From contig UQZO01000001.1 of the NCBI GenBank assembly GCA_900545545.1, positions 62,001 to 126,000 on the forward strand: a DNA stretch of 64,000 nucleotides, read 5' to 3'. The notes under the pieces were generated by a model that did no database searches, was not told where the DNA came from, and worked only from the letters and a program-made list of their open reading frames with translations. Both the position numbers and the translations under genes were made by a program. The DNA is from an uncultured Subdoligranulum sp. Its GTDB lineage: Bacteria > Bacillota > Clostridia > Oscillospirales > Ruminococcaceae. Shown here piece after piece: positions 48,902 through 56,917 of the stretch (the first letter of the stretch is position 1; every line of letters begins with the position of its first letter).

Positions 48902-49558
48902 ATGCAGCAATATCAGACCATTCTGTTTGACCTGGACGGTACACTGACCGATTCGGCCCCCGGCATCCTCAATTCGGTGCGGCATGCCTGCCGGAAATTG
49001 CAGCTGGACATGCCGGAGGAAGCCACTCTGCGCCGTTTCCTCGGCCCGCCGCTGCCGTCTTCCTTCCGGGAGTATCTGCATCTGGATGAGAACGATACCG
49101 CCCGCGCGGTGGCAGCCTTCCGGGAATATTACCCGGAAAAAGGCATTTTTGAAAACGAAGTCTATCCCGGCATTCCCGAGCTGCTGCGGGACCTTAAAGC
49201 CGCAGGCAAAACCGTGGTGATGGCTACCAGCAAACCGGAAATTTTTGCGAAGCGGATCATGGCGCATTTTTCGCTGGAAGATTGCTTTGATGCCATCTGT
49301 GGGGCCTCCCTGGATGAGAGCCGGGCGGACAAAGGGGAAGTGATTGCCTATGCGCTGCGCACGGCAGGCGTCAAGGACCTCCGGAACGTGGTCATGGTCG
49401 GCGACCGGGAGCACGATGTGAAGGGGGCGGCCCGCAACGGGCTGCCCTGCATCGGGGCGGTTTACGGCTACGGCAGTGCGGAAGAACTTTCCGCGGCAGG
49501 TGCGGTGGCCCTGGCCGGTTCAGTGCAGGAACTGCATGCCCTTTTGCTGGAAAACTAA
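48902..49558 (+). CDS. HAD-superfamily phosphatase, phosphoglycolate-phosphatase-like
   Basis: A 218-residue HAD hydrolase: motif I FDLDGTLTDSAPG (nucleophile Asp10), motif II in MATSKPEIFAKRI, motif III Lys and motif IV MVGDREHDVKGAARNGLP. The helical cap between motif I and II is type C1, as in Gph/PpaX enzymes acting on phosphoglycolate or pyrophosphate. CCGGGAGG precedes the ATG. A bidirectional terminator follows against the convergent MerR gene. Confidence 0.88.
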   Translation: MQQYQTILFDLDGTLTDSAPGILNSVRHACRKLQLDMPEEATLRRFLGPPLPSSFREYLHLDENDTARAVAAFREYYPEKGIFENEVYPGIPELLRDLKAAGKTVVMATSKPEIFAKRIMAHFSLEDCFDAICGASLDESRADKGEVIAYALRTAGVKDLRNVVMVGDREHDVKGAARNGLPCIGAVYGYGSAEELSAAGAVALAGSVQELHALLLEN

Positions 49559-49564
49559 AAACGC

Positions 49565-49604
49565 AAGACCGCCCTTCGGTTTTTCCGAAGGACGGTCTTT
49601 TTTT
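49565..49604. terminator. Bidirectional terminator between the HAD and MerR genes
   Basis: Arms 49565-49579 and 49585-49599 pair with one mismatch around TTTTT, followed by a T run. Confidence 0.8.
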
Positions 49605-50500
49605 CAGCGGTAATGGTCCTGGTTGTCTTTGTCGTTGTAGAAGATGCGGGCATTGTACCAGGCACTGCTGATACCGGTGGCAAGGAAGCCCACAAATATC
49701 AACAGACCCCACCAGGTGCTCAGCAAGCCGCGCGGCAGCAAAAACAGCAGGGCAATGGCGGCAGTAGCCAGCACCGGCATGGCGTAGTGCAGCATCTTCA
49801 TGATGCGCAGCCGCCGCGGGGCCATCTCCGGCTCGGCAAAATCCGGGTCACAGAGCAGGCAGCGGATGCGTGCGGTGGGAATGCCGCGGAAAGGATAGTA
49901 GTACCGCACCGCGCGGTATTCCACGCCGTCGATGGTGAAACGGGGATTCATGCTCTCCCGGGTGACGACCAGATCCAGATGCTGCTCCCGGGCGTAGGCA
50001 AACAGTGCGTCGGTAAATTCCGCCGGTGTGGTCACCGGGGTGTCCGGCGTAAAGGTAAAACTGCGCCGGTGCTCTGTACGGGCCATGGCACGGTAATCGT
50101 TGACCCAGGCCGTAAACCAGCCCGTTGCCGGTTCCGACTGCATCTGCATCAGGCAGGCATCCACGTCCATGGTGGAGGCGTTCTCGTTCCGCTGTTGCAG
50201 ATCGGCGCAAAAATGGATGGCGGCCTCCAGTTCCCGGGTGCGCTTCTGTAACCGTTCTGCCTGCCTACCCGCGGCAGAAGCCAGGGAAAGTGAACCCCGC
50301 AGTACGGCGCGGATATCTTCCAGCGGCATGTCCAGCATCCGCAGGGCGCGGATCAGCTTCAGGGTACGCACGTCCTGGTCGGTGTAGATGCGGTAGTCGT
50401 TTTCCGGGTTGCGGGTCGGGCACAGCAGCCCCTCCTGCTCATAGTAGCGGATGTTCCGGCTGGACACGCCGGAAGCTTCCGCGGCCTGTTTGATATTCAT
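49604..50500 (-). CDS. Membrane-tethered MerR family regulator
   Basis: A 298-residue protein. Residues 1-70 are a MerR winged helix (MNIKQAAEASGVSSRNIRYYEQEGLLCPTR type start), followed by a dimer helix, an uncharacterised soluble region (about 105-235, with FTDALFAYAREQHLDLVV and GVEYRAVRYYYPFRGIPTARI) and two membrane helices (about 245-285) near the C-terminus. The terminus is charged. MerR regulators twist promoters with 19-base spacers; just such an element precedes this gene, so autoregulation is likely. The sensed signal is unknown. GGAGGGAG precedes the ATG. Confidence 0.85.
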   Translation of the reverse strand: MNIKQAAEASGVSSRNIRYYEQEGLLCPTRNPENDYRIYTDQDVRTLKLIRALRMLDMPLEDIRAVLRGSLSLASAAGRQAERLQKRTRELEAAIHFCADLQQRNENASTMDVDACLMQMQSEPATGWFTAWVNDYRAMARTEHRRSFTFTPDTPVTTPAEFTDALFAYAREQHLDLVVTRESMNPRFTIDGVEYRAVRYYYPFRGIPTARIRCLLCDPDFAEPEMAPRRLRIMKMLHYAMPVLATAAIALLFLLPRGLLSTWWGLLIFVGFLATGISSAWYNARIFYNDKDNQDHYR

Positions 50501-50521
50501 ACAACTCCCTCCTTTTTCTCA

Positions 50522-50552
50522 AGACTACACCTTACAGGCACTGGAAGGTCAA
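50522..50552 (-). promoter_or_regulatory. MerR-type promoter/operator of the regulator gene
   Basis: Minus-strand TTGACC (50547-50552), a 19-base spacer and TAGTCT (50522-50527). The spacer region carries ACCTTACAG-GCA-CTGGAAGGT (50529-50549 on the plus strand), the classic MerR dyad. Confidence 0.75.
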
Positions 50553-50592
50553 GGCTTTTTTTCAAATAATCATACCATAGGCACCGGTTTTG

Positions 50593-50601
50593 TGCTATAC
50601 T
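50593..50601 (+). promoter_or_regulatory. Extended -10 promoter of the 129-residue protein gene
   Basis: TGCTATACT (50593-50601); no clear -35. The start site would be about 30 bases before the ATG. Confidence 0.45.
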
Positions 50602-50637
50602 GTTCTTACATTTCAAAACAAAGAGGGAACAAGAACC

Positions 50638-51027
50638 ATGTATCAGTTGGGAGACGACAAACTCGAAGTACGGGAACTGCTGGTCAAAGCCTTTGCCAGC
50701 GCGTGGGAACACAGTGATAAACATGTGGACCGCGATACTTATATCAACAGCAGCATCAATGTCATTGATTCGCTGCAGGTGGGCCCCGAGATGATCTACG
50801 GCGAGGAAGGCCAGGGTCTGCTGGAAGGGGAACTGGACCATCTGCCGGACCTGCTGCGTGCCGACGGCATGTGGGTCTACTACGAGGTTCCGGCAGAGAA
50901 CTTCTTCATTCTGACCTGGATGGCCGATGCCGAAAAGGCCGAAGCAAAAGTACAGTCCCTGCAGGACGAGGAAGGCAGTCTGGCCTGCATCGTCGACCTC
51001 AAGCAGGAGTGGCACCGCGAACAATAA
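50638..51027 (+). CDS. Hypothetical 129-residue acidic protein
   Basis: An acidic soluble protein starting MYQLGDDKLEVRELLVKAFASAW and ending in VDLKQEWHREQ, without signal peptide or membrane helix. It reads like a two-layer alpha/beta domain (INSSINVIDSLQVG; MWVYYEVPAENFFILTWM). No family was recognised. It stands divergent from the membrane-tethered MerR gene and 31 bases upstream of cca. AAGAGGGAACAAGAACC precedes the ATG; codon use is like the rest of the window. Confidence 0.75.
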   Translation: MYQLGDDKLEVRELLVKAFASAWEHSDKHVDRDTYINSSINVIDSLQVGPEMIYGEEGQGLLEGELDHLPDLLRADGMWVYYEVPAENFFILTWMADAEKAEAKVQSLQDEEGSLACIVDLKQEWHREQ

Positions 51028-51058
51028 CCCGGCCTGACCGGAGAAGGGGGGACCCCCG

Positions 51059-52429
51059 ATGAGGCAGGAAAACATTCGGCTGCCGCGCGATGCCATGTGG
51101 CTGCTGCAAACGCTGCACGCCGCGGGGTACAGTGCCTATGTGGTGGGCGGCTGCGTGCGCGACAGCCTGCTGGGCCGCCAGCCCGGTGACTGGGATATCT
51201 GTACATCGGCCCGCCCGGACCAGATGCGCAGCCTGTTTGCCGATCAGCAGCTGATTCTGACCGGGGAAAAACACGGCACGGTGGGGGTGGTATTGCACGG
51301 CAAGCCCTATGAGATCACAACCTACCGCCTGGACGGCACCTACCGTGACCACCGCCACCCGGACAAGGTGTGTTTTGTCCAGGACCTTGCCGCCGACCTG
51401 GCCCGGCGGGATTTTACCATCAATGCCATGGCTTATGCCCCCGGGGAGGGGATCGTTGATCTGCACGGCGGCCGCAAAGATCTGGCAGCCGGGATCATAC
51501 GCTGTGTGGGAAATCCCACCGCGCGTTTTGCGGAGGATGCCCTGCGTATCCTCCGTGCGCTGCGTTTTGCCGCGCGGCTGAATTTTACACTGGAAGCCGA
51601 GACCGAGGCGGCAGCCCTTGCCGCCAAAGATACTTTGCAGACCGTCAGTGCAGAGCGCATTTACGCGGAGCTGGACGGTCTTTTGGCTGCACCGGGCGCC
51701 GGACACACGCTGGCACAGTATGGGGAGATTCTCTCCGGGGCTGTGCCGGAGATCGGCCCCTGCATCGGCTGCACCCAGCCGGGGCGCTGGCACTGCTACG
51801 ATGTGTGGCAGCATACGGCGGCTGCTGTTGCAGCGCTGGACGCCCGCGGGCAGGATACCCGCGGGGCGCGGGTGCTGTGCTGGGCTACTTTTTTACATGA
51901 TATTGCAAAGCCGTTGTGCCGCAGCGTCGGCCCCGACGGCGCGGCGCATTTCAAGGGGCACAACCAGCGGGGCGCTGTGGTGGCGCGCACGATTCTGCGC
52001 CGTCTCAAAGCACCCAGCTATCTCATCGACGGGGCCGTGGGGCTTATCGGCATCCACGATGCGCCGCTGCCCACCGGGGATGCGGCCATCCTCAAATGCC
52101 TGAACCGGTACGGCGCCATCTTTCTGCGCCGTCTCTGCGCGCTGAAATACGCCGATCTGGACGCCCACGCCCATACGCCGGAGGTGGCCTTCCGCCGCCA
52201 GGACGTGACCACCTTTGAAACCCGTATGGCGGAACTGGCCAAGACCGGCTGCTATACCATGCGCCAGTTGGCTGTCAACGGCGCCGACCTGATGGAGGCC
52301 GGGCTGCCGGCCGGCCCGGCGGTGGGGCGTCTGCTGCACGAGTTGTTGGGGGCTGTTATGGAAGGCCGGGTGCCCAATGAACGGGACGCCCTGCTGGAAG
52401 AAGCCCGCCGCCGGATGCGGGAACCGTGA
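51059..52429 (+). CDS. cca: CCA tRNA nucleotidyltransferase with HD domain
   Basis: A 456-residue class II nucleotidyltransferase adding CCA to tRNA 3' ends. GGCVRDSLLG (30-39) and the catalytic aspartates 44 and 46 in GDWDICT are present, with RRDFTINAMAY and RFAEDALRILRALRFAARL following. A C-terminal HD region (FLHDIAKP, about 278-285) may have phosphatase activity. Its ribosome site AAGGGGG can pair with CCCCC just before the ATG, suggesting low translation. CCA enzymes are essential when some tRNA genes lack encoded CCA. Confidence 0.94.
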   Translation: MRQENIRLPRDAMWLLQTLHAAGYSAYVVGGCVRDSLLGRQPGDWDICTSARPDQMRSLFADQQLILTGEKHGTVGVVLHGKPYEITTYRLDGTYRDHRHPDKVCFVQDLAADLARRDFTINAMAYAPGEGIVDLHGGRKDLAAGIIRCVGNPTARFAEDALRILRALRFAARLNFTLEAETEAAALAAKDTLQTVSAERIYAELDGLLAAPGAGHTLAQYGEILSGAVPEIGPCIGCTQPGRWHCYDVWQHTAAAVAALDARGQDTRGARVLCWATFLHDIAKPLCRSVGPDGAAHFKGHNQRGAVVARTILRRLKAPSYLIDGAVGLIGIHDAPLPTGDAAILKCLNRYGAIFLRRLCALKYADLDAHAHTPEVAFRRQDVTTFETRMAELAKTGCYTMRQLAVNGADLMEAGLPAGPAVGRLLHELLGAVMEGRVPNERDALLEEARRRMREP

Positions 52430-52462
52430 AATCCATATCTCATTTCCAGGGAGGTTTTTGCT

Positions 52463-52993
52463 ATGATCCAAAATGAAGTTCTTTCCGCCATTGCCGCACG
52501 GCGCAGCTGCCGTGCGTATCGTCCCGAGCAGATCAAGCCCGAGGAACTGCAGGCCGTTGTGGAAGCGGGAACCTGGGCGCCCACGGGCATGAACCGCCAG
52601 AGCCCGGTGATCGTAGCGGTGCAGGATAAAGCCACCCGCGACCAGCTTTCTGCAATGAATGCCGCCATTATGGGCACCGACAACGATCCCTTCTACGGCG
52701 CCCCCACGGTACTGGTGGTGCTGGCGGACCGCAGCGTTCCCACCCATGTGGAGGATGGCTCCCTGGTGATGGGCAATCTGCTGCTGGCGGCTTCCAGCAT
52801 CGGCCTGGGCTCCTGCTGGATTCACCGCGCCAAAGAAACCTTTGAGAGCGAGGAGGGCAAGGCGTTGCTGCGCAAATGGGGCCTGGACCCCGAAAAGTAC
52901 CGCGGCGTGGGCAACTGCATCCTCGGCTACCCGGCGGAGGGCGGCATCAAGCCCGCTGCGCCGCGCAAGGCTGACTACGTGGTGAAGGTATGA
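52463..52993 (+). CDS. Nitroreductase family protein
   Basis: A 176-residue FMN-dependent oxidoreductase. SAIAARRSCRAYRPEQI (FMN phosphate site), EAGTWAPTGMNRQSPVIV and NLLLAASSIGLGSCWIHRAKE are family hallmarks. It reduces nitro or quinone compounds with NAD(P)H. CAGGGAGG precedes the ATG. Its stop overlaps the acpS start (ATGA, 52990-52993), so the two are translationally coupled although metabolically unrelated. Confidence 0.92.
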   Translation: MIQNEVLSAIAARRSCRAYRPEQIKPEELQAVVEAGTWAPTGMNRQSPVIVAVQDKATRDQLSAMNAAIMGTDNDPFYGAPTVLVVLADRSVPTHVEDGSLVMGNLLLAASSIGLGSCWIHRAKETFESEEGKALLRKWGLDPEKYRGVGNCILGYPAEGGIKPAAPRKADYVVKV

Positions 52994-53379
52994 TTCTCGG
53001 CGTCGGAATTGATCTGTGCGATGCCCACCGCATCGAAAAAAGTCTGGAAAAACAGTCTTTTGTGGACTATGTCTACGCCCCGACGGAGCAAGCGCTGCTG
53101 GCGGGGCTTTCCGGCAAGCGCCGGGCGGAAACGGCAGCCGCTAATTTTGCCGCCAAAGAAGCTTTTTTGAAAGCAGCCGGTACCGGGCTGGGTGGTTTTG
53201 CACTGTCGGAACTGGCCCTGCTTCGGGCGGAAAACGGTGCGCCCTATTTTGAGCTGACGGGCCGTGCCGCCGCATGGGCGTCCCAGCGCGGCCTGACGGT
53301 ACACGTCAGCCTGACGCACGAGAGCGGACTGGCCAACGCCATCGTGCTGCTGGAAGAACACCGGCCAAAAGGGGAGTGA
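52990..53379 (+). CDS. acpS: Holo-[acyl-carrier-protein] synthase
   Basis: A 129-residue phosphopantetheinyl transferase activating ACP for fatty-acid synthesis. GVGIDLCDAHRIEK carries the Mg-binding Asp8 and NFAAKEAFLKAAGTG the catalytic Glu/Lys; VSLTHESGLANAIVLLE is the C-terminal family strand. It overlaps the nitroreductase by four bases and is followed by the acyltransferase gene three bases later. Length and motifs are normal. Confidence 0.93.
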   Translation: MILGVGIDLCDAHRIEKSLEKQSFVDYVYAPTEQALLAGLSGKRRAETAAANFAAKEAFLKAAGTGLGGFALSELALLRAENGAPYFELTGRAAAWASQRGLTVHVSLTHESGLANAIVLLEEHRPKGE

Positions 53380-53382
53380 CCG

Positions 53383-54471
53383 ATGGCTGTCAAAACACCG
53401 CGTGCCAGCAACCTGGAACTGCTGCGCGTCCTCTGTATGCTTCTCATCATCGGGGACCATCTCACGGGGCAGGGCGGCATTGCCGATTACAGCACGCTTT
53501 CCTCGTCCTTTGCCTTTTGTCTCATCGGCTGCGGCTCCCGCATCGCCTGCAGCGTGTTTGTACTGATCGGCAGCTGGTTTTTGTGCGAACAGCCTTTCCA
53601 GACCCGGCGGCCGCTGTCGCTGTGGCTGTCGCTGTGGCTCTATACCGTGCCGGTCACGCTGCTCTGTGCCCTGGGCGGGCTGCCGGTATCTTTCGGCACG
53701 CTGCGTTGGGCGGCTTTCCCCGCGTCCACCCGGCAACTGTGGTTCATTTCGGACTATCTGGTGCTGTTGGTCTGCGCGCCGCTGCTGGGGCGTATCCTGC
53801 ACGGGCTGCCGCGTGCGGCCCATCGGGGGCTGCTGCTGGTGCTGGCTGTACCCCTTGTGGCGTATCCCACCCTGTTTGCCGAGGATGGCATCGTCAGCGA
53901 TCTGGCCTGGATGTTCCTGTATGAGTATCTGCTGGCAGCCTATCTGCGCCGCTACCCGGACAATCGCCTGAGCCGCCTTTTGCGCCGCCGCAGTGTGGCG
54001 CTGCTGCTGGGCATAGGCCTGCCGCTGCTGAACACGGCGGCCCGCGCCTGGCTGGAATGGCAGGGGCAAACCGACAGCAAGGCATTCCAGTACATTGCCT
54101 ATTACCGCACCGGGCTGGGCGCGATGCCCAACCTGCTGGCGGCGCTGGCCCTGTTCTTCCTGTTCCAAAGCCTGAATCTCGGCAGCCGCCGCTGGATCAA
54201 CGCGCTGGCGGGCACCACGCTGGGCGTTTACATCCTGCACCAGGTACCGGCTTTCCGGGATTTTCTGTGGAACGGCATTTTCCAGGCGCAGGCCCATCAC
54301 GGTTCGGTGGCCTATACGCTGTTTGTCATCGCGGCTACCTTTGCGGGCTGCGCCCTCATCGATGCACTGCGCACCCGGCTGGTGATGCGCCCGCTGTATG
54401 GTAGCCGTCCTTTCCGGACGCTGTGCGAAAAGGGTGACGCCCTGGCGGCCAAAATCCAACCTTGTGATTAA
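53383..54471 (+). CDS. Acyltransferase 3 family membrane protein
   Basis: A 362-residue integral membrane protein with about ten hydrophobic spans. ASNLELLRVLCMLLIIGDHL (residues 6-25) is the typical start with Arg-x10-His. Enzymes of this family acetylate or succinylate surface polysaccharides, lipids or peptidoglycan. GGAGTGACCG precedes the ATG. Coupled behind acpS. The terminator after it overlaps the mazF ribosome binding site. Confidence 0.88.
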   Translation: MAVKTPRASNLELLRVLCMLLIIGDHLTGQGGIADYSTLSSSFAFCLIGCGSRIACSVFVLIGSWFLCEQPFQTRRPLSLWLSLWLYTVPVTLLCALGGLPVSFGTLRWAAFPASTRQLWFISDYLVLLVCAPLLGRILHGLPRAAHRGLLLVLAVPLVAYPTLFAEDGIVSDLAWMFLYEYLLAAYLRRYPDNRLSRLLRRRSVALLLGIGLPLLNTAARAWLEWQGQTDSKAFQYIAYYRTGLGAMPNLLAALALFFLFQSLNLGSRRWINALAGTTLGVYILHQVPAFRDFLWNGIFQAQAHHGSVAYTLFVIAATFAGCALIDALRTRLVMRPLYGSRPFRTLCEKGDALAAKIQPCD

Positions 54472-54474
54472 AAG

Positions 54475-54523
54475 GACCTCCTCCCGCTTATACTAAGAGT
54501 ATAAGACGAGAGGAGGTCTTTTT
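54475..54523 (+). terminator. Terminator hairpin containing the mazF ribosome binding site
   Basis: GACCTCCTC (54475-54483) pairs with GAGGAGGTC (54510-54518); an inner stem TTATACT/AGTATAA lies at 54488-54504; TTTTT follows. The right arm is the only Shine-Dalgarno for mazF (ATG 54525). Confidence 0.7.
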
Positions 54524-54524
54524 G

Positions 54525-54902
54525 ATGGAAGTGCACAGAGGGGAAGTGTTTTACGCCGATCTGAGCCCGGTGGTAGGCTCGGAGCAGGGGGGCATCCGGC
54601 CGGTACTTATCATTCAGAATGAGATCGGGAACCGGCACAGCCCCACGGTCATCGCGGCGGCCATCACCAGCCGTCAGGATAAAAACCGACTGCCCACCCA
54701 CATCAGTGTCCGGGCCGACCGCTGCGGCCTTTCCAAGGACAGCATCGTGCTGACGGAGCAGATCCGCACCCTGGACAAACGCCGCCTGCGGGAACGGGCC
54801 GGCCGCATTCCGCCCGATGACATGCGCCGCGTGGATGAGGCACTGGGGGTTTCCATGGGGCTGGAAAGCCAGAACACCCACGACGACGGCGGTTATTTTT
54901 GA
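54525..54902 (+). CDS. mazF: MazF/PemK-type endoribonuclease toxin without adjacent antitoxin
   Basis: A 125-residue protein close to Bacillus NdoA. The start EVHRGEVFYADLSPVVGSEQGGIRPVLIIQN has the family beta-barrel signature (shown here in parts: RGEVFYADLSP, GGIRPVLIIQN), with likely catalytic Arg25 and Thr48 retained (IRP; AAAITS). It cuts mRNA at short motifs and arrests growth. No ribbon-helix-helix or AbrB-like antitoxin gene lies upstream; the gene before it is the acyltransferase, ending in a terminator that encloses the mazF ribosome site. A terminator follows. Confidence 0.92.
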   Translation: MEVHRGEVFYADLSPVVGSEQGGIRPVLIIQNEIGNRHSPTVIAAAITSRQDKNRLPTHISVRADRCGLSKDSIVLTEQIRTLDKRRLRERAGRIPPDDMRRVDEALGVSMGLESQNTHDDGGYF

Positions 54903-54909
54903 TGCAAAA

Positions 54910-54948
54910 AATCCCTCCGGGACGTAGTCTCGGAGGGATTGCTTTTTT
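54910..54948. terminator. Bidirectional terminator between mazF and glyS
   Basis: AATCCCTCCG (54910-54919) pairs with CGGAGGGATT (54931-54940), A run on the left and T run on the right. Confidence 0.82.
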
Positions 54949-54963
54949 ACGCAGGCAGAAAGA

Positions 54964-56385
54964 TTAGAACGCCACTTTCTTGGCGATGTAATCTTTCAGC
55001 TCGCTGATGGGCAGGCGGATCTGCTCCATCGTGTCGCGGTCACGGATGGTGACGCAGTTGTCGGCTTCCACCTTGTCGTCGCCCACGGTCTGGAAGTCGA
55101 CAGTGATGCACAGCGGGGTGCCGATCTCGTCCTGGCGGCGGTAGCGCTTGCCGATGGAACCGGCGTCGTCGTAGTCCACCATGAAGTCCTTGGCCAGCTC
55201 GTTGCGGATCTCCATGGCTTTGTCGCCCAGCTTCTTGGAAAGGGGCAGCACGGCGCACTTGAACGGTGCCAGGAACGGATGCAGGTGCAGCACGGTGCGC
55301 ACATCTTCCTTGCCCTTGGCGTCCACCATGTGCTCCTCGTCGTAAGCTTCGCACAGGAAGGCCAGCGCCACACGGTCGCAGCCCAGAGAAGGCTCGATGA
55401 CGTAGGGAATGTAGTGCTCGTTGGTCTCGGGGTCGAAGTACTCCAGGCTCTTGCCGGAAGCCTCCTGATGGCGGCTCAGGTCGTAGTTGGTACGGTCGGC
55501 AATGCCCCACAGTTCGCCCCAGTCGGTGAACGGGAAGGCGTACTCGATGTCGGTGGTGGCGCGGGAATAGAAGGCCAGCTCGGCGGCCTCATGGTCGCGC
55601 AGGCGCAGGTTCTCTTCCTTGATGCCCAGGCTCAGCAGCCAGTTCTTGCAGTAGTCCTTCCAGTAGGCGAACCACTCCAGGTCGGTGTCCGGCTTGCAGA
55701 AGAACTCGCATTCCATCTGCTCGAACTCGCGGGTACGGAAAGTGAAGTTGCCCGGGGTGATCTCGTTACGGAATGCCTTGCCCACCTGGCAGACACCGAA
55801 CGGCAGCTTGCGGCGGGTGGTGCGCTGGATGTTGGCAAAGTTGACAAAGATGCCCTGTGCGGTCTCGGGACGCAGATAGCAGGTGGAGGAAGAATCCTCG
55901 GTGACGCCGATGGCCGTCTTGAACATCAGGTTGAACTTGCGGATGGGGGTGAAATCGTGCTTGCCGCAGACGGGGCAGACCACTTCCTCATGGCTGGCGA
56001 TGAAGGCATCCATCTCGTCAAAGGTCATGGCGTCCACGTCCACGTTCTGGCCCTGCTCGCAGTCGGCAATCAGTTTGTCGGCGCGGTGACGGCTCTTGCA
56101 GGCACGGCAGTCCAGCAGCGGGTCCGAGAAGCTGGCCACGTGGCCGGTGGTCACCCAGGTCTGGGGGTTCATCAGGATGGCGGCATCCAGACCAACGTTG
56201 TAGGGGCTTTCCTGCACGAACTTCTTCAACCAGGCTTTTTTGACGTTGTTTTTGAACTCAACGCCCAGCGGGCCGTAGTCCCAGCTGTTGGCCAGGCCGC
56301 CGTAGATCTCGCTGCCGGGGTAGATGAAACCGCGGTTTTTGCACAGGTTGACGATCATGTCCAGGGTCTTTTCACTGTTCTTCAT
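54964..56385 (-). CDS. glyS: Glycyl-tRNA synthetase, single-chain dimeric type
   Basis: A 473-residue class IIa synthetase of the eukaryote/archaeal-like form. CKNRGFIYPGSEIYGGLANSWDYGPLG (about residues 12-38) is the motif 1 region, YLRPETAQGIFVNF and FRNEITPGNFTFRTREFEQMECEFF motif 2, and EPSLGCDRVALAFL motif 3; the C-terminal anticodon domain starts around 365. A zinc-ribbon-like CRAC...CPVC insertion is seen at about 95-140. GAAGGAG precedes the ATG at 56385. No T-box leader was found in the short upstream region. Confidence 0.95.
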   Translation of the reverse strand: MKNSEKTLDMIVNLCKNRGFIYPGSEIYGGLANSWDYGPLGVEFKNNVKKAWLKKFVQESPYNVGLDAAILMNPQTWVTTGHVASFSDPLLDCRACKSRHRADKLIADCEQGQNVDVDAMTFDEMDAFIASHEEVVCPVCGKHDFTPIRKFNLMFKTAIGVTEDSSSTCYLRPETAQGIFVNFANIQRTTRRKLPFGVCQVGKAFRNEITPGNFTFRTREFEQMECEFFCKPDTDLEWFAYWKDYCKNWLLSLGIKEENLRLRDHEAAELAFYSRATTDIEYAFPFTDWGELWGIADRTNYDLSRHQEASGKSLEYFDPETNEHYIPYVIEPSLGCDRVALAFLCEAYDEEHMVDAKGKEDVRTVLHLHPFLAPFKCAVLPLSKKLGDKAMEIRNELAKDFMVDYDDAGSIGKRYRRQDEIGTPLCITVDFQTVGDDKVEADNCVTIRDRDTMEQIRLPISELKDYIAKKVAF

Positions 56386-56464
56386 GATATTTATACTCCT
56401 TCCGCATGGCTGGCTGCCACACAAAGTGATTTGCTGCGCCGCACCAATCGGGCGCAATAGGAAT

Positions 56465-56493
56465 ATTATAGCATAGGCAGAGTGCGGGCACAA
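56465..56493 (-). promoter_or_regulatory. Promoter of glyS
   Basis: Minus-strand TTGTGC (56488-56493), 17 bases, TATAAT (56465-56470) preceded by TGC (extended -10). Confidence 0.65.
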
Positions 56494-56520
56494 GCAAAAC
56501 GCAAAAATCTGCGCTGCCCT

Positions 56521-56742
56521 TTACAGCAATTGCCGCGCGATCTGCCGTGCCAGGGCGGGCAGGGCCGCGCGGTCAACTTCGGTCTCGGCACACAGCCGCG
56601 CAAGCTCGGCCTCCACACGGGGAATCTTGCGTTTGGGGATGCCGAGACAGGCCAGTTCCGAGGCGGTGAGCGGACTTTTACCTTCCGAACCGCGCATGTG
56701 AAAAATTGCTAAAGGATTCAAACTCCATACAAATCTTGCCAT
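56521..56742 (-). CDS. Hypothetical 73-residue protein
   Basis: A small basic/acidic mixed protein starting MARFVWSLNPLAIFHMRGSE, then a helical domain SELACLGIPKRKIPRVEAELARLCAETEV that resembles a short helix-turn-helix, though no family was recognised. GAGGAGA lies 9 bases upstream and an extended -10 promoter further up. It ends 28 bases before the glyS promoter. Probably translated, function unknown. Confidence 0.55.
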   Translation of the reverse strand: MARFVWSLNPLAIFHMRGSEGKSPLTASELACLGIPKRKIPRVEAELARLCAETEVDRAALPALARQIARQLL

Positions 56743-56792
56743 CTTTTCGGTCTCCTCATGGGCAAAATACCAGAATTGTGGAAATCTTTTCT

Positions 56793-56804
56793 GATATTAT
56801 ACCA
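56793..56804 (-). promoter_or_regulatory. Extended -10 promoter of the 73-residue protein gene
   Basis: Minus-strand TGGTATAAT with TATAAT at 56796-56801. The -35 is unclear. Confidence 0.4.
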
Positions 56805-56821
56805 AAAATTTGGAAAAAGTG

Positions 56822-56850
56822 TTTATTTTGCTGCAAAAAAATATTATAAT
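56822..56850 (+). promoter_or_regulatory. Promoter of murC
   Basis: TTTATT (56822-56827), 17 bases, TATAAT (56845-56850) in an AT-rich block. A GCCC/GGGC hairpin lies in the leader. Confidence 0.5.
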
Positions 56851-56917
56851 TATAACAAAGTTTTGTGTGAGTATACCGTGCCCTGGTGGGCCCGGACATT
56901 TTTTGAGGTGAAGACCC

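Noticed and set aside
56386..56520. T-box riboswitch before glyS (and before asnS)
   Set aside because: The stretches are too short and lack the T-box bulge sequence and an antiterminator/terminator pair.
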